Shown one piece after another: positions 35,801 through 44,417 of a stretch of DNA of 64,000 nucleotides. Positions within the stretch are counted from its first letter, which is position 1; every line of letters begins with the position of its first letter. The position numbers and the translations under genes are program-made. The stretch is taken from assembly GCF_000010185.1 (NCBI RefSeq), contig NC_010376.1:1683501-1747500 (forward strand). Direction: 5' to 3'. Under the pieces are notes generated by a model that saw nothing but the letters and a program-made list of their open reading frames with translations, was not told where the DNA came from and did no database searches. Source of the DNA: Finegoldia magna ATCC 29328 (GTDB lineage Bacteria; Bacillota; Clostridia; Tissierellales; Peptoniphilaceae).

Positions 35801-38360
35801 CTACAAATTGAGCTTCCGTCTTCTTTGTACCAACTTCTAGCTTGCCGTCTTCTTCATAATAATGAGCTGTTACAGGTACATTTAGTAGGGCCCCGTCAAC
35901 TGACTTACCTTCTTCAGCATTTGGTACTGTAGCAGTTATCTTACCTGTCTTTTCATCTATTGAGACATTCCAAACATTGCCCTTATCGTCTGTATATGTT
36001 GGTGAATCAATAGTATACTTGCCTGGCCTTCTGTTGTAGTGATCTTCTGTATTTAAGATAACATCTGAAGATAGCTTATCTCCTGATTTACCTGCCTTGG
36101 CATTGTAACGAGCGGTCATATTTGCCTTTTCTTCGATTACGAAGTAGGCGTATGATTCTTCAGTGATGTCTTGGCCTGGTTTTTGTTTATCTACATAGTG
36201 AGATACTACTGGTACTGTTAGCTTTTCCCCACCGTTAAAGGCTTTAGGATCTACTGGCTTTGCGGTAACCTTACCTGTTTTTTCATCAACTTTTACAGTC
36301 CACTTATTTCCATGATCATCTATGGCTAGCTTGTTACCAGCTTGATCAGTTTCAAGGGTATCTGGAAGAGAATAGCTATTTGGTTTAATTCTCTTATCAT
36401 CTTGTGGAACTGTTGCCTCTGATGTTTGCTCATTAACTGGGTAGTTAACTTGAGCGTCGTATTCCGGCTTGATGTAGGTTGACTCTTGGACTACAAAGTG
36501 GAACCAGTGAACGTCTTTTGATCCGTTTGTATAAGTGTATTCTATAGGTATTGCTATAAAGTCTCCGGCTTTAGCTGATTTTGGTGGTGTGATGGTGAAC
36601 TTAGAAATATCGTGAGGGTCTACATCTACCTTCCATTGGTCTGCTTCTGCCTTGCCCTTATTTTCCTTATTGATAAAGTCCATGATTAGCCTACCAGAAG
36701 CTTCTCCTCTGCCTTCAGCTTCGTTCATTTCATCAGCAGTTTTTTGATTTTGTTTTGGATTTTCTTTTGGCGTTACCATTTTAACTTCAAAAGGCTCGCC
36801 TGGTTTAACTGCTGATGATGTCACCTTAGATGTATCATCACCATTGCCATCTTCAAAGGATTGGTCGTAGTATCTTGTATCATCTAGGTTTAGCTTGAAG
36901 CCACCTATAAGGTTGTAGTGGTCGTAGCGGTCGATGCCTTGCTTGTCGATTGTGACATTAGTTCCCTTATGGTTGATGTCGGCAGTACCAGCTTCTGAGC
37001 CTGTGTATGTTCCTTTTTCACCAAATTCGTCTGGTGTTTCTGCTATTTTTTTAAATTCTTCTTTAGTTCTTGGACGGGCAAAGAATTTGACATCTAGATT
37101 TTGAAGAGCTTTATAATCTTCAGTATTAAAGATAGAGTCTTCATTGATGACAGTCTTGCCATCTTTATCTTTTTTTAGGGCGCCTTCAGGTAGCTTGATA
37201 TGGATATTTCCATCATCTCCAATATAGGCACTTGCTCCCGGAACAATTTTTCCTGTAATAGGGTTATAAACTTGGCCGACAAGTCTTTCCTTGGCATTAT
37301 CATCCACATTATCTATCTTAATCCCTGTGTCTATATCTTGACCTTGGACAAAGTACTTATCTTTTAATTTTGAGCCTTGTTGATTTAGCTTTAGTTCTTG
37401 AAGCTTATCATTTTCATTTGGCCATGGGTTTACTTTGTAATCTAAAGCGAAGTTACCTCCAAAAAACTTAACTCTTGGGTTATCTTGAGTGTAATTGTCT
37501 TTCATACCGAAAGATGTGGAGGAGTTATCCTTGTTATTAATGTGCTTTAGGGTATCTTCGTTAGCTACGTAGTTTAAATTTCTTTGCGGTCCACCAGCGT
37601 CAATCGTACTATTCTCTGTTGGTTGGTATGTTACATCAGGAGATTCAGGAGTAAGTTTTTCTCCTTGGCCCATCATAGGTTTTTCACCTGTTGGTACAGG
37701 TACCTTTCCACCGTCTGTAACAGTAATACTGGTATAGGTTCTTTGACCAGTTTTCTTGTCTATGGTAATTTGGTAACCATATTCAGTCTTACTTGGTGAT
37801 GTTGAAGATGGGTTTTTAAATTCAAATTTAAAGCCGTCTTTTACTTTCTTCTCATCAGTATTGTATTGAGTCTGATTTACATTTCCTGGTTGAAGGTCTG
37901 TTGTCTTGTATCGTTCAGATCCATAGTCCTTGATTTCCTTTTCATCTTTACCATAGTTTGGGTCAGTTGCTTTTTGAGCGGAAGTTTCTCCTGCTCCTTG
38001 AGCTTGTGGTGTTTTTTCTTCTGATACTCCCAATCCTTCATTGCCCAAGCCTGTTACTGCTGTAGCTTGTGCTGGATGATTTAATGCTTGTGATCCAAAT
38101 CCTGATTTTTTGGAATTAATTTCCTTTTCTTCTTTTAATTCAGAGCTTTCTTGTTGGTTTTGTTTTTCTTCTGCGTTAACTTTTTCTGAATTGTTTTGTT
38201 CAGCAGGTTGTTCTGTTTTTGCAATTTGATCATCAATTAGTTTTTCTGTGACAGCTTGTGTGTCATCTGTTTGAGTGTCGGCGTATGTTTTTGCTTGTGG
38301 CGCCGATACTATTACTACACTGGCTAGTGCAGCCATTAGTAATTTTTTGTTTATTTTCAA
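32847..38360 (-). CDS. Sortase-anchored G5-repeat surface protein (SasG/Aap-like)
   Basis: 1837 residues. Start is TTG at 38360 behind GGGGGAG. A signal peptide (to about residue 28, PQAKTYADT) leads to a Q/E-rich linker, a unique region of about residues 90-620, two Rib-like repeats (about 620-860; each with a KWTVKVDEKTGKVTA or VWNVSIDEKTGKITA core), then ten G5-type units of about 75 residues each ending in a VKIG/IKVG/ILVG pattern. Next come six DPTKPGKE repeats, PGTPGE and NGKTPEN repeats, and the sorting signal LPKAG (1804-1808), hydrophobic stretch and KKKRKDR tail. LPKAG is a variant of LPXTG. The layout is that of stalk adhesins that project a head from the cell wall, so adhesion or biofilm is the likely role. 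Confidence 0.93.
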   Translation of the reverse strand: MKINKKLLMAALASVVIVSAPQAKTYADTQTDDTQAVTEKLIDDQIAKTEQPAEQNNSEKVNAEEKQNQQESSELKEEKEINSKKSGFGSQALNHPAQATAVTGLGNEGLGVSEEKTPQAQGAGETSAQKATDPNYGKDEKEIKDYGSERYKTTDLQPGNVNQTQYNTDEKKVKDGFKFEFKNPSSTSPSKTEYGYQITIDKKTGQRTYTSITVTDGGKVPVPTGEKPMMGQGEKLTPESPDVTYQPTENSTIDAGGPQRNLNYVANEDTLKHINNKDNSSTSFGMKDNYTQDNPRVKFFGGNFALDYKVNPWPNENDKLQELKLNQQGSKLKDKYFVQGQDIDTGIKIDNVDDNAKERLVGQVYNPITGKIVPGASAYIGDDGNIHIKLPEGALKKDKDGKTVINEDSIFNTEDYKALQNLDVKFFARPRTKEEFKKIAETPDEFGEKGTYTGSEAGTADINHKGTNVTIDKQGIDRYDHYNLIGGFKLNLDDTRYYDQSFEDGNGDDTSKVTSSAVKPGEPFEVKMVTPKENPKQNQKTADEMNEAEGRGEASGRLIMDFINKENKGKAEADQWKVDVDPHDISKFTITPPKSAKAGDFIAIPIEYTYTNGSKDVHWFHFVVQESTYIKPEYDAQVNYPVNEQTSEATVPQDDKRIKPNSYSLPDTLETDQAGNKLAIDDHGNKWTVKVDEKTGKVTAKPVDPKAFNGGEKLTVPVVSHYVDKQKPGQDITEESYAYFVIEEKANMTARYNAKAGKSGDKLSSDVILNTEDHYNRRPGKYTIDSPTYTDDKGNVWNVSIDEKTGKITATVPNAEEGKSVDGALLNVPVTAHYYEEDGKLEVGTKKTEAQFVAYGTNGKLEKTEEIPFETKVVKDPKLKKGEIKVITEGEKGSKKVTYTIEDSKITDTKEEELKAPQERLIHVGEGVNDGTHKIEEKVEVPFETEIQFDDSLKPGETKEVQKGEAGEKKRDVTLTIQDGNVTKTEVGDFTETKAPKKRIIKVGRNTEGKVEHKEELPFKYKVEEVDTLKKGEYKIVKPGKVGTKTTTWTIKNSKVEGEPTVTEVAAEDALIQVGKGTNDGTHEIVEKKALDYKTKIEYDENLDAGQQEVVKEGNPGEQERTNTLVIKDGQVTETKEGEFKTTKEATDRVVKIGTKPVTKVVEKPFNTEYIYDENLESGKTEEVTPGKNGKVTITTTYDKDQKKVVTSETEEKGQNRVVKIGGKTNGTEKVKEEIPFEVEVRKDPSLKKGEWKYATDDQGNELRGEKGEQERTLTIENSKVTNTSEPTVTKKAKKAVILVGEGTNDGTHEIKEKKELPFETRYEYDDSLEPGQEKVVTPGSPGEQERTNTLVIKDGKVVETKEGEFKTTKEPQERLIKIGRKPSEGETTKTIEREIPYETKVIYDKNLEAGFQKIENEGKPGKEEVTITQKIKDSKPVGEATETTKTITEKEDRVVRIGVKPVVKETELGNNTEYRHNPKLKAGETKVIEEGSKGSVKYTTTFNKETGKLEVKEERTEPKNKVVEYGSKTDGEFKYESEKAYDIIIRENPNLEAGKTNVIQEGKPGKTETTVKIENSKEVSRDTKTITEKQDKIIEIGTKNVCEIPPVKPEDPTKPGKEDPTKPGKEDPTKPGKEDPTKPGKEDPTKPGKEDPTKPGKEDPTKPGEKDPENPTKPGEKDPENPTKPGEKDPEKPGTPGENKPNEPGTPGEKPNEPGTPGETPEENGKKPEENGKTPENNGKTPEENGKTPENNGKTPENNGKTPENNGKTPNKPNETPKTPETTEQGKRKEKADIPNRKSANKLPKAGSESEIMMLSMSALTTAAGFIGLKKKRKDR
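33050..33190 (-). repeat. NGKTPEN-coding tandem repeats
   Basis: About eight units of 21 bp coding for NGKTPEN/NGKTPEE near the C terminus of the surface protein. Such wall-spanning repeats vary in number between strains. Confidence 0.8.
33375..33535 (-). repeat. 24-bp tandem repeats coding DPTKPGKE
   Basis: Six to seven near-identical 24-bp units with synonymous changes (ACC/CCC Pro codons) in the wall-spanning part of the surface protein gene. Slippage here would change stalk length in frame. Confidence 0.85.
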
Positions 38361-38773
38361 GTTATTCTCCCCCTTATTTTTTCATTTATTTTTAATTTTT
38401 AATATTCTATAATTGTGCTAGTATTTCAAAAATACTTTACCTGTCAACTTAAAATTATACATTAAAATGATTACAAACGTCAATAAAAAACATGATTTTT
38501 TTCAAGAATTTTGCAAAATATTTTAAAACTTTATTAAATTTGTTGAAACTTGATGTAGCTCGTTATTTTTTTGTTCCTTTTGCTTGCTTGATTGTATTTG
38601 TTTGCTTGAGATTAGTCGTGATTTGTCGTCTCTTTTATGAGACTAGTTCAAGAAATTGTTCCAATAAATAATATTAACAATGTTTTATGAAATGTATATG
38701 AATGAAAATTCTAATTTATTGAATGCTTTGTTGTACTGGGTTATAATAAATGTATAAATTAAGAGGAGTTTTT
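38361..38773. other. Long AT-rich divergent intergenic region
   Basis: About 410 bp between the leftward surface protein and the rightward membrane protein. It holds the promoter candidate at 38420-38447 and a short hairpin GTCTC/GAGAC near 38629-38644. No gene was found. Confidence 0.5.
38420..38447 (-). promoter_or_regulatory. Candidate promoter and operator of the surface protein gene
   Basis: TTGACA (38442-38447, minus strand) is followed by the inverted repeat AGTATTT/AAATACT (38420-38436), which covers the expected spacer and -10. The -10 itself is poor, so an activator or repressor at the repeat is plausible. Confidence 0.4.
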
Positions 38774-39322
38774 ATGAAAAATTTTTATGGTGAAGTGTTT
38801 TCACGTTTACAAAAACATATCAAAACAATAGAAAAGAAACAAGGTGCCTGGATGTTCACGTTGATTATTTCGGGAGTAATTAGTTTACTTTCATTTATGT
38901 TGTGGATGAGGATTAGTCCTCCGAATTCATCGAAAGATTTCTTGAATTTGTCGCTTCCATTGTCGTATTTTTCGAAGACTGTCATGTCGCCTTTTTCATG
39001 TGTATTGAGTTTTTGGGTTGCGACAAGTTTTTTGAAAAAAGATATGGCAGAAAAGATATCGAACTCAGAGTTTTTGGCTAAGGCTAGCGTGTACACTTTG
39101 GTTACAATTGTCTTGGCTTCTGTGTTTAATACGAGAATTCCAGTTGTTAGCGTGATTGTAAATGTGATATCGGGGTTTGTGTACAGCGTTGTGATGTACG
39201 ACAAATTCAAACCCGATTTTTTGAACAAGGCGACGATTACGGCTGCAATTGTCAAGATTATCGTGAGTGCGATTGGTTTTCTGATGGGTACAACTTTGTT
39301 GTTTTTCATCATTTTGAATTAG
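38774..39322 (+). CDS. Small membrane protein (third member of the family of three)
   Basis: 182 residues from the ATG at 38774 (AGAGGAG five bases upstream). About five membrane helices; LKKDMAEKISNSEFLAKAS and FVYSVVMYDKF align with loops of the proteins at 27682 and 31884. It lacks their long acidic N-terminal half. 44 bp upstream of the CWB2 protein gene, so probably cotranscribed. Function unknown. Confidence 0.75.
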   Translation: MKNFYGEVFSRLQKHIKTIEKKQGAWMFTLIISGVISLLSFMLWMRISPPNSSKDFLNLSLPLSYFSKTVMSPFSCVLSFWVATSFLKKDMAEKISNSEFLAKASVYTLVTIVLASVFNTRIPVVSVIVNVISGFVYSVVMYDKFKPDFLNKATITAAIVKIIVSAIGFLMGTTLLFFIILN

Positions 39323-39366
39323 TTTTAATTAGTTGTGATGTAGTTAGGAATTAAAAGGAGTGTTTT

Positions 39367-40797
39367 ATGAAAAAATTGGTGGCTTTGATGCTAGCTTGTA
39401 TGTTGAGTTTGCCTGTGGTGAGCGTTGCAGACAAGGATAGCACAAATGATAGAATTTCTGAAAAGATAGAAGCTCATACATTTGATTCTGCAACAAAATC
39501 TGATGCAGATACAAATAGCAAAAAGACAGATGCAAAAGACAAACAAGCTGGTGCGAAGGATCAAAAATCTGATGCAAAGGATACGTCAAATAAAAAAGAT
39601 ACATCTGATAAAAAAGATGCAACGGATAAAAAAGATTCTTCCGAGAAGAAAAAAAACGAGAAAAAACAAGACCAAATCACCACTAACGAAGATGGTGTGT
39701 TCAAAAATGTTATTCACCAAAGATTCCAAGGTGAAAACAGGGCGAAGACTGCAGTGAATGTGCAACGTCATTACTTTGCGAATACAAACAAGGTAATTCT
39801 TGTCAACGACAACGCATATCCCGATGCAATCAGTGCAACGAATGTGTCTATGGGCAAATACCCACTTTTGTACACTGGGAAAAATTCATTATCCATCGAA
39901 ACCAAATCTGCGCTTGACAAGATGTTCTTGGACGAGATTTATCTAATGGGTGGCGTGAATACTATAAGTAAAAAGGTTGAAAATAGTTTGAAAAGAAATT
40001 TCCCACACGCAAAAATCACTAGAATTATGGGAAGTAATCGTTACGACACATCAGCTCAATCTGCGAGAACTCGTGCAAAAACCACTAACTTGATATTTGC
40101 CGCAGGAACAAATTATGCAGATGCATTGTATGCTACAAGTCTTGCAGCACACCAAAATGCACCGATACTACTTGTAAGTAATGATGGCATTAACCAATCT
40201 ACTGCAAATTTCATCAAATCATTGGGAAATATCCACAACGTGACAATCGTCGGTGGAGAAATATCTGTAAATCAATCTGTGAAAAACCAAATCGAAGCCT
40301 TGACTAGAAAACCTGTCACAAGACTTGCAGGTGTGGACAGATACGAATCCAGCGTTGAAGTCGCAAAAAGAGTGAACGCAAACCCAGCAGAAGTCATCAC
40401 TACAAGCGGTGAAGTGTTCGCCGATGCACTCGTGTCATCGACAGTTGCACAAAAAATCAAAGCGCCAATCTTGCTTGTGAAAAAAGACGTCCTACCACTT
40501 TCAGTTAGAGAATATTTGAAAAAAACCAACTCCATTTACAAATTAACTACAATCGGAGGATACAACACAGTTACCAAAAACAATTACTCCACACAAGTAA
40601 TATTAATATCGGGACTCGACATCGACAAACCACTTGTCGACAAACAAGGAAAAGGCATAATCAAAGCCTTCACAAAAGATTACAAAAAATACTACGTACT
40701 TCCAAACAACAAATACTACAGTGCAATCAAAGAATACGACAAATTGTTCGTATACTTGAGAGATGCATTGGCAGAAGATTACAGACCATTGGAATAA
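39367..40797 (+). CDS. Cell-wall-binding protein with three CWB2 repeats
   Basis: 476 residues. A signal peptide (MKKLVALMLACMLSLPVVSVA) is followed by a Lys/Asp-rich repetitive linker (residues 35-105), then three CWB2 (PF04122) repeats at about 115-210, 215-310 and 315-410; each begins R.x.G.x.NRY or RLAGVDRY and ends in a GG strand (YLMGGVNTIS, IVGGEISVN, TIGGYNTVT). CWB2 modules bind anionic wall polymers non-covalently. No separate catalytic domain is seen, so it may be a structural or adhesin-like wall protein. AAAGGAG precedes the ATG. Confidence 0.9.
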   Translation: MKKLVALMLACMLSLPVVSVADKDSTNDRISEKIEAHTFDSATKSDADTNSKKTDAKDKQAGAKDQKSDAKDTSNKKDTSDKKDATDKKDSSEKKKNEKKQDQITTNEDGVFKNVIHQRFQGENRAKTAVNVQRHYFANTNKVILVNDNAYPDAISATNVSMGKYPLLYTGKNSLSIETKSALDKMFLDEIYLMGGVNTISKKVENSLKRNFPHAKITRIMGSNRYDTSAQSARTRAKTTNLIFAAGTNYADALYATSLAAHQNAPILLVSNDGINQSTANFIKSLGNIHNVTIVGGEISVNQSVKNQIEALTRKPVTRLAGVDRYESSVEVAKRVNANPAEVITTSGEVFADALVSSTVAQKIKAPILLVKKDVLPLSVREYLKKTNSIYKLTTIGGYNTVTKNNYSTQVILISGLDIDKPLVDKQGKGIIKAFTKDYKKYYVLPNNKYYSAIKEYDKLFVYLRDALAEDYRPLE

Positions 40798-40807
40798 CGA
40801 AAAAATC

Positions 40808-40833
40808 AAAAGAGGACAATGTCCTCTTTTTTT
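40808..40833. terminator. Bidirectional terminator
   Basis: AAAAGAGGAC (40808-40817) / GTCCTCTTTT (40821-40830), loop AAT, flanked by As and Ts. It serves the CWB2 gene and the convergent carrier gene. Confidence 0.87.
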
Positions 40834-40864
40834 GATGCAAAAAAATAGACGAAACCCTCGCCTA

Positions 40865-41692
40865 TTAAAAGAACAAATAATTCAAAATATACATCGTAAC
40901 GACCGACAACAAAAATCCGATCTCCGTAATTCTCGTTTTCGTTTTCTTATAAAAATCGGACGAAATCACAAACGTTGGCCCAATCGCAGTGTACATAATT
41001 ATAGATTTAATCAACTGCTGATTGTTCGTCACAGCACTCACAACGACGTATGTAAACACCGGAATTATCAGCAAATTCACAACAGCAAGCATGATGGATG
41101 TCAAATCCAATAAGCTTTTCAAATCAATACTTGAAATTGCAAGTGCAAATGCTATTATAATCACAACTGAACTTGTCGATTGAATAATTTTCAGAGGAGT
41201 TAGTATGTATGAGAACTTGTAAATCGCACAAATACAAAAAGCTACAGAAAAACCCATCGCCATCAAAAAGTCTGTCACATTGAAAATTCTCTTGTAAAGC
41301 ATGTACACAAGATAAATCACACAAGAAATTATAACCAGATTGTTCAGAATATTCTTGTCCATAACATTTTGTAAAAAAGGCCTCATCACGATAATATTCG
41401 AGAAAATAAACGCAGGTTCCAACGAATCCTTGTCCTTCGTGTTGATTTGGAAAATCATCGTCATAATCTTAGACAATATCCACAAATACACAAAAAACAC
41501 ACCGAGTTTGATGTTGAAATTCTTGTACGTAAGTTCACTCAAACTAATCGCAATATTAGCCGGAATAATTACAACGTAGATTAATTTCGAAAAAAATGCG
41601 ACAATTTGCTTTTCATTTGAAATCGTTCTGGCAAACAAAAATATAATTGCAAACACCACTAGAACACTTATCCAATAATTAAAATAACTCAT
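40865..41692 (-). CDS. AEC-like membrane carrier
   Basis: About 275 residues with nine to ten membrane helices. It resembles the auxin efflux carrier fold (VVIIPANIAISLSELT; SSVVIIIAFALAISSIDLKSL; a late NNQQLIKSIIMYTAIGPTFVISS), but weakly. The ATG at 41692 has GGAGG five bases upstream; a TTG at 41704 is less likely. Substrate unknown. Confidence 0.65.
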   Translation of the reverse strand: MSYFNYWISVLVVFAIIFLFARTISNEKQIVAFFSKLIYVVIIPANIAISLSELTYKNFNIKLGVFFVYLWILSKIMTMIFQINTKDKDSLEPAFIFSNIIVMRPFLQNVMDKNILNNLVIISCVIYLVYMLYKRIFNVTDFLMAMGFSVAFCICAIYKFSYILTPLKIIQSTSSVVIIIAFALAISSIDLKSLLDLTSIMLAVVNLLIIPVFTYVVVSAVTNNQQLIKSIIMYTAIGPTFVISSDFYKKTKTRITEIGFLLSVVTMYILNYLFF

Positions 41693-41858
41693 ACTATCCT
41701 CCAACTTTATTATACCATAGCAAAATAGTAAATATGAGAAAAAGCAGACGTAGCATTTATTGAAATAATTTATAAATAGGCACTTAGCGTGTGTGACTTT
41801 TTTACAAATATATATTATTATATATATAACTAGTATTTGATTACGTTAAGGAGATCAC

Positions 41859-42506
41859 ATGTTTATACGAAAAATAAATCAGAAATACAAAAATTTCGAG
41901 TTAGACATCGAAAGTCTAGAAATAGGAAACAATAAAATTATAGGACTGATTGGAGAAAACGGTGCTGGTAAGACAACTTTGATGGATGTATTATCCGGAA
42001 TGATAAAAGCAAACGCAAGTTTTGATGTCCAAGATTATAACGAAAATGATATTTTATACATACCTTCCCAAATATCTCCGTATTATTTTTTAACAGTAAG
42101 TGAATTTTGTAAAATTGTAAATGAATACTCCCCTTCCGGTAAAACGTCCGAAGATTTAATAGTTGAACTTGGACTAGAAGACAAGAAAGATACTTTAATT
42201 TCTGAATTATCTGAAGGAATGAAGAAAAAGTTAACTCTGATTAACATTTTAACAGGTGATTATTCCCTCATAATTATGGACGAACCATTTAATAGTATCG
42301 ATCTGAAATATTCTTATGAAATCAAGAAATTAATCCTTCAATTGAAGGAAAAGTCTACAATTTTGATTTCATCACATATTTTAGACAGCCTTATTGATAT
42401 ATGTGATGAGTTTGTGCTTTTGAAAAATGGTAAGGTAAAAAAAGTATTCGCAAATTCAAAAGATAAAAAGCAACTGGAGGACGAGATTTTTGAAAGAAAT
42501 ATTTAA
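41859..42506 (+). CDS. ABC transporter ATPase subunit
   Basis: 215 residues. Walker A GENGAGKT (32-39), signature LSEGMKKKL (near 125), Walker B LIIMDEPF (near 150) and an H-loop SSHILDS. The short form is typical of peptide or lantibiotic self-protection and drug exporters. First of three overlapping genes (with 42490 and 43136). AAGGAG precedes the ATG. Confidence 0.92.
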   Translation: MFIRKINQKYKNFELDIESLEIGNNKIIGLIGENGAGKTTLMDVLSGMIKANASFDVQDYNENDILYIPSQISPYYFLTVSEFCKIVNEYSPSGKTSEDLIVELGLEDKKDTLISELSEGMKKKLTLINILTGDYSLIIMDEPFNSIDLKYSYEIKKLILQLKEKSTILISSHILDSLIDICDEFVLLKNGKVKKVFANSKDKKQLEDEIFERNI

Positions 42507-43134
42507 ATTGGATATGAAACTACGTTTTAAGGAAATAAAAATAGATAAAATATCAGGTGCAATCCAATTCGTTTTGATAATCTCAGCGATTTTTTTGTTT
42601 TTAAAATATTTGAGTTCTCTACCATCAGACCATTATGTGATAAAAGCTTTATTCGCGTTTTTCTTAGCTTTTATGGGGTTTTTCAAGATAAGAACTGATA
42701 GTATAACTCAAAGAGAAATGGATTTTATGACCTTTTTCCCAAGCTTTAACAAAAACCAAGTCAGAAAATACTTCATGTATAAGAAAGCTACGATTACATA
42801 CATCTTCATAATTTATTTGTTATTTCCAACTTCTGTAGATATTCTTGAAATCAAATCTTTCTTTATGTATGGTTCGATTATTTATTTTTACATGTTTGTG
42901 GATACATTATTCTTCTATCTGACAGAAAATACAAGAAAATCAAATATACTGTACACAGCCCTTAGAATTTCATATTATGTTTTATTATTTTCTAGTTTGA
43001 ATTTCCCAAATTTGGGAATTGATTTAGAAAAGTTACTACCAAAATTGCAATTATGGTACATGATTCCAACATTTATAATACTTTTTTGTGTTAATCCACT
43101 TTTACTTAAAGCTCCCAATATAAAAGGAGAATAA
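42490..43134 (+). CDS. ABC exporter membrane subunit
   Basis: 214 residues with five to six membrane helices and no other motif. The start is TTG at 42490, nine bases after GGAGG and inside the end of the ATPase gene. Its place directly after the ATPase makes it a permease subunit of the same transporter; the substrate is not evident. Confidence 0.75.
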   Translation: MKEIFKLDMKLRFKEIKIDKISGAIQFVLIISAIFLFLKYLSSLPSDHYVIKALFAFFLAFMGFFKIRTDSITQREMDFMTFFPSFNKNQVRKYFMYKKATITYIFIIYLLFPTSVDILEIKSFFMYGSIIYFYMFVDTLFFYLTENTRKSNILYTALRISYYVLLFSSLNFPNLGIDLEKLLPKLQLWYMIPTFIILFCVNPLLLKAPNIKGE

Positions 43135-43135
43135 A

Positions 43136-43654
43136 ATGACAAAACTTATTTTTTATTACATCTTACGCGACAAAATTAAATACGAACTAATTGTAATACT
43201 TTTCATAAGTGTATTTTCTTCTATAAAATCACCGCAGAATTTATATGGATTGAATTTCTCCACTACTTTATTAAGTATACTTTTCATATTGTATTTTAGT
43301 GTTATGAATGTACACAAATCAAAGTTCTTGCTTTTATATCAACCTAGAAATGTTAAATCTCTTAGAAAAGATACCATAAAATCAATGTGCTACTTATCTA
43401 GTATATTCTTAGTCTTGGCTGTTATCTTAGATTTTTTCATAATGAAATCAATCTATCTAACAGAATATTATTTTGTAAGTATGATAATATTTTATATTTC
43501 TACAAGTATCGTCAAAGTAAACATAGAAAAAAACACCAAAATTGATGAACCTATAATTAAATTAAAAGAATGCGTATTCGTTTTATGTTCAGCAATTATA
43601 TTAGTAGCAGCGATTTTCATTTTAAAAATTTTAATTTTCAGTAATTTGTTGTAA
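43136..43654 (+). CDS. Second membrane subunit of the ABC exporter
   Basis: 172 residues with five membrane helices. It starts one base after the stop of the preceding gene, behind AAAGGAG. Together with the two upstream genes it forms a compact operon. No family recognised. Confidence 0.7.
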   Translation: MTKLIFYYILRDKIKYELIVILFISVFSSIKSPQNLYGLNFSTTLLSILFILYFSVMNVHKSKFLLLYQPRNVKSLRKDTIKSMCYLSSIFLVLAVILDFFIMKSIYLTEYYFVSMIIFYISTSIVKVNIEKNTKIDEPIIKLKECVFVLCSAIILVAAIFILKILIFSNLL

Positions 43655-43716
43655 TTTGTTTGACACATCTTTGACTTTTTGTAAACATTTTCCACGTCGC
43701 AAATCAATTTACGGGG

Positions 43717-43722
43717 TATAAT
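43717..43722 (+). promoter_or_regulatory. -10 box of the repeat lipoprotein gene
   Basis: A perfect TATAAT lies 21 bp ahead of the start; no good -35 is present at the usual spacing (a TTGACA lies farther upstream near 43659). Confidence 0.35.
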
Positions 43723-43743
43723 AAATTTAAGGAGGATAATATC

Positions 43744-44271
43744 ATGAAGAGGAAATTATTGGTAGTATTGTTGGCATGTGTAATGCTAAGTTCTTGTGGA
43801 GTGAAAAATGTTGGAAATACTGGCGTAAAAACTTCTGGAGAAGACGGCATACATATCAAAAACGGTGACTCAGAAGTCAGTATCGGAAAAGACGGAATCA
43901 ACGCTAAGAATGGCGACTCCGAAGCAAAAATTGGAAAAGATGGAATAGTCGCAAAAAACGGCGACTCCGAAGCAAACGTCAGCAGTGATGGAGTAAAAGT
44001 GCAAAACGGACTCGACCTTGAAGGAGAAGACCCAGAAACAAAAGAAAAAAGAAAGAATAATGTGTTCTTGGACGAAGACAAAATAAAAGAGATGGAACTA
44101 AAAGAAAATTACCTTGAAAAAGAAGACATCGAAAATTGGGAAATCAAATTAGACAAACAATCACAAACATACACAATAAAATACAACGCACTACATCAAA
44201 AACACGAAAATGAAAGAGACGCCGTCACTGGTCAATTGCTCAAAGGAATGACATCGCCAACTTCAAGATAG
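43744..44271 (+). CDS. Lipoprotein with 16-residue repeats
   Basis: 175 residues. Lipobox LSSC puts the lipidated cysteine at C18. Residues about 34-90 are three and a half repeats of the pattern DGI..KNGDSE..IGK (DGINAKNGDSEAKIGK is one unit), alternating small, charged and Gly residues as in beta-solenoids. The remainder is charged and ends DIENWEIKLDKQSQTYTIKYN. It should sit on the outer face of the membrane; role unknown. AAGGAGG precedes the ATG. Confidence 0.85.
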   Translation: MKRKLLVVLLACVMLSSCGVKNVGNTGVKTSGEDGIHIKNGDSEVSIGKDGINAKNGDSEAKIGKDGIVAKNGDSEANVSSDGVKVQNGLDLEGEDPETKEKRKNNVFLDEDKIKEMELKENYLEKEDIENWEIKLDKQSQTYTIKYNALHQKHENERDAVTGQLLKGMTSPTSR

Positions 44272-44283
44272 CGCGTAAATAGT

Positions 44284-44310
44284 AAAACAGGGAATGTTCC
44301 CTGTTTTTTT
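44284..44310 (+). terminator. Terminator of the lipoprotein gene
   Basis: AAAACAGGGAA (44284-44294) / TTCCCTGTTTT (44297-44307), then Ts. Confidence 0.88.
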
Positions 44311-44417
44311 GTGTTCATTACAGTGTTTAGGAGATGAACGTGGTGTGTGATGATTCTTACATCTGCGGGAGATCTGACCTACGTTCGTGTTGCAATCCCT
44401 AATATTGTGTCCGTCTA

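Noticed and set aside
38785-39312. Leftward frame opposite the 38774 membrane protein gene
   Set aside because: Mirrors hydrophobic codons of the real gene; the rightward gene has the ribosome site and paralogues.
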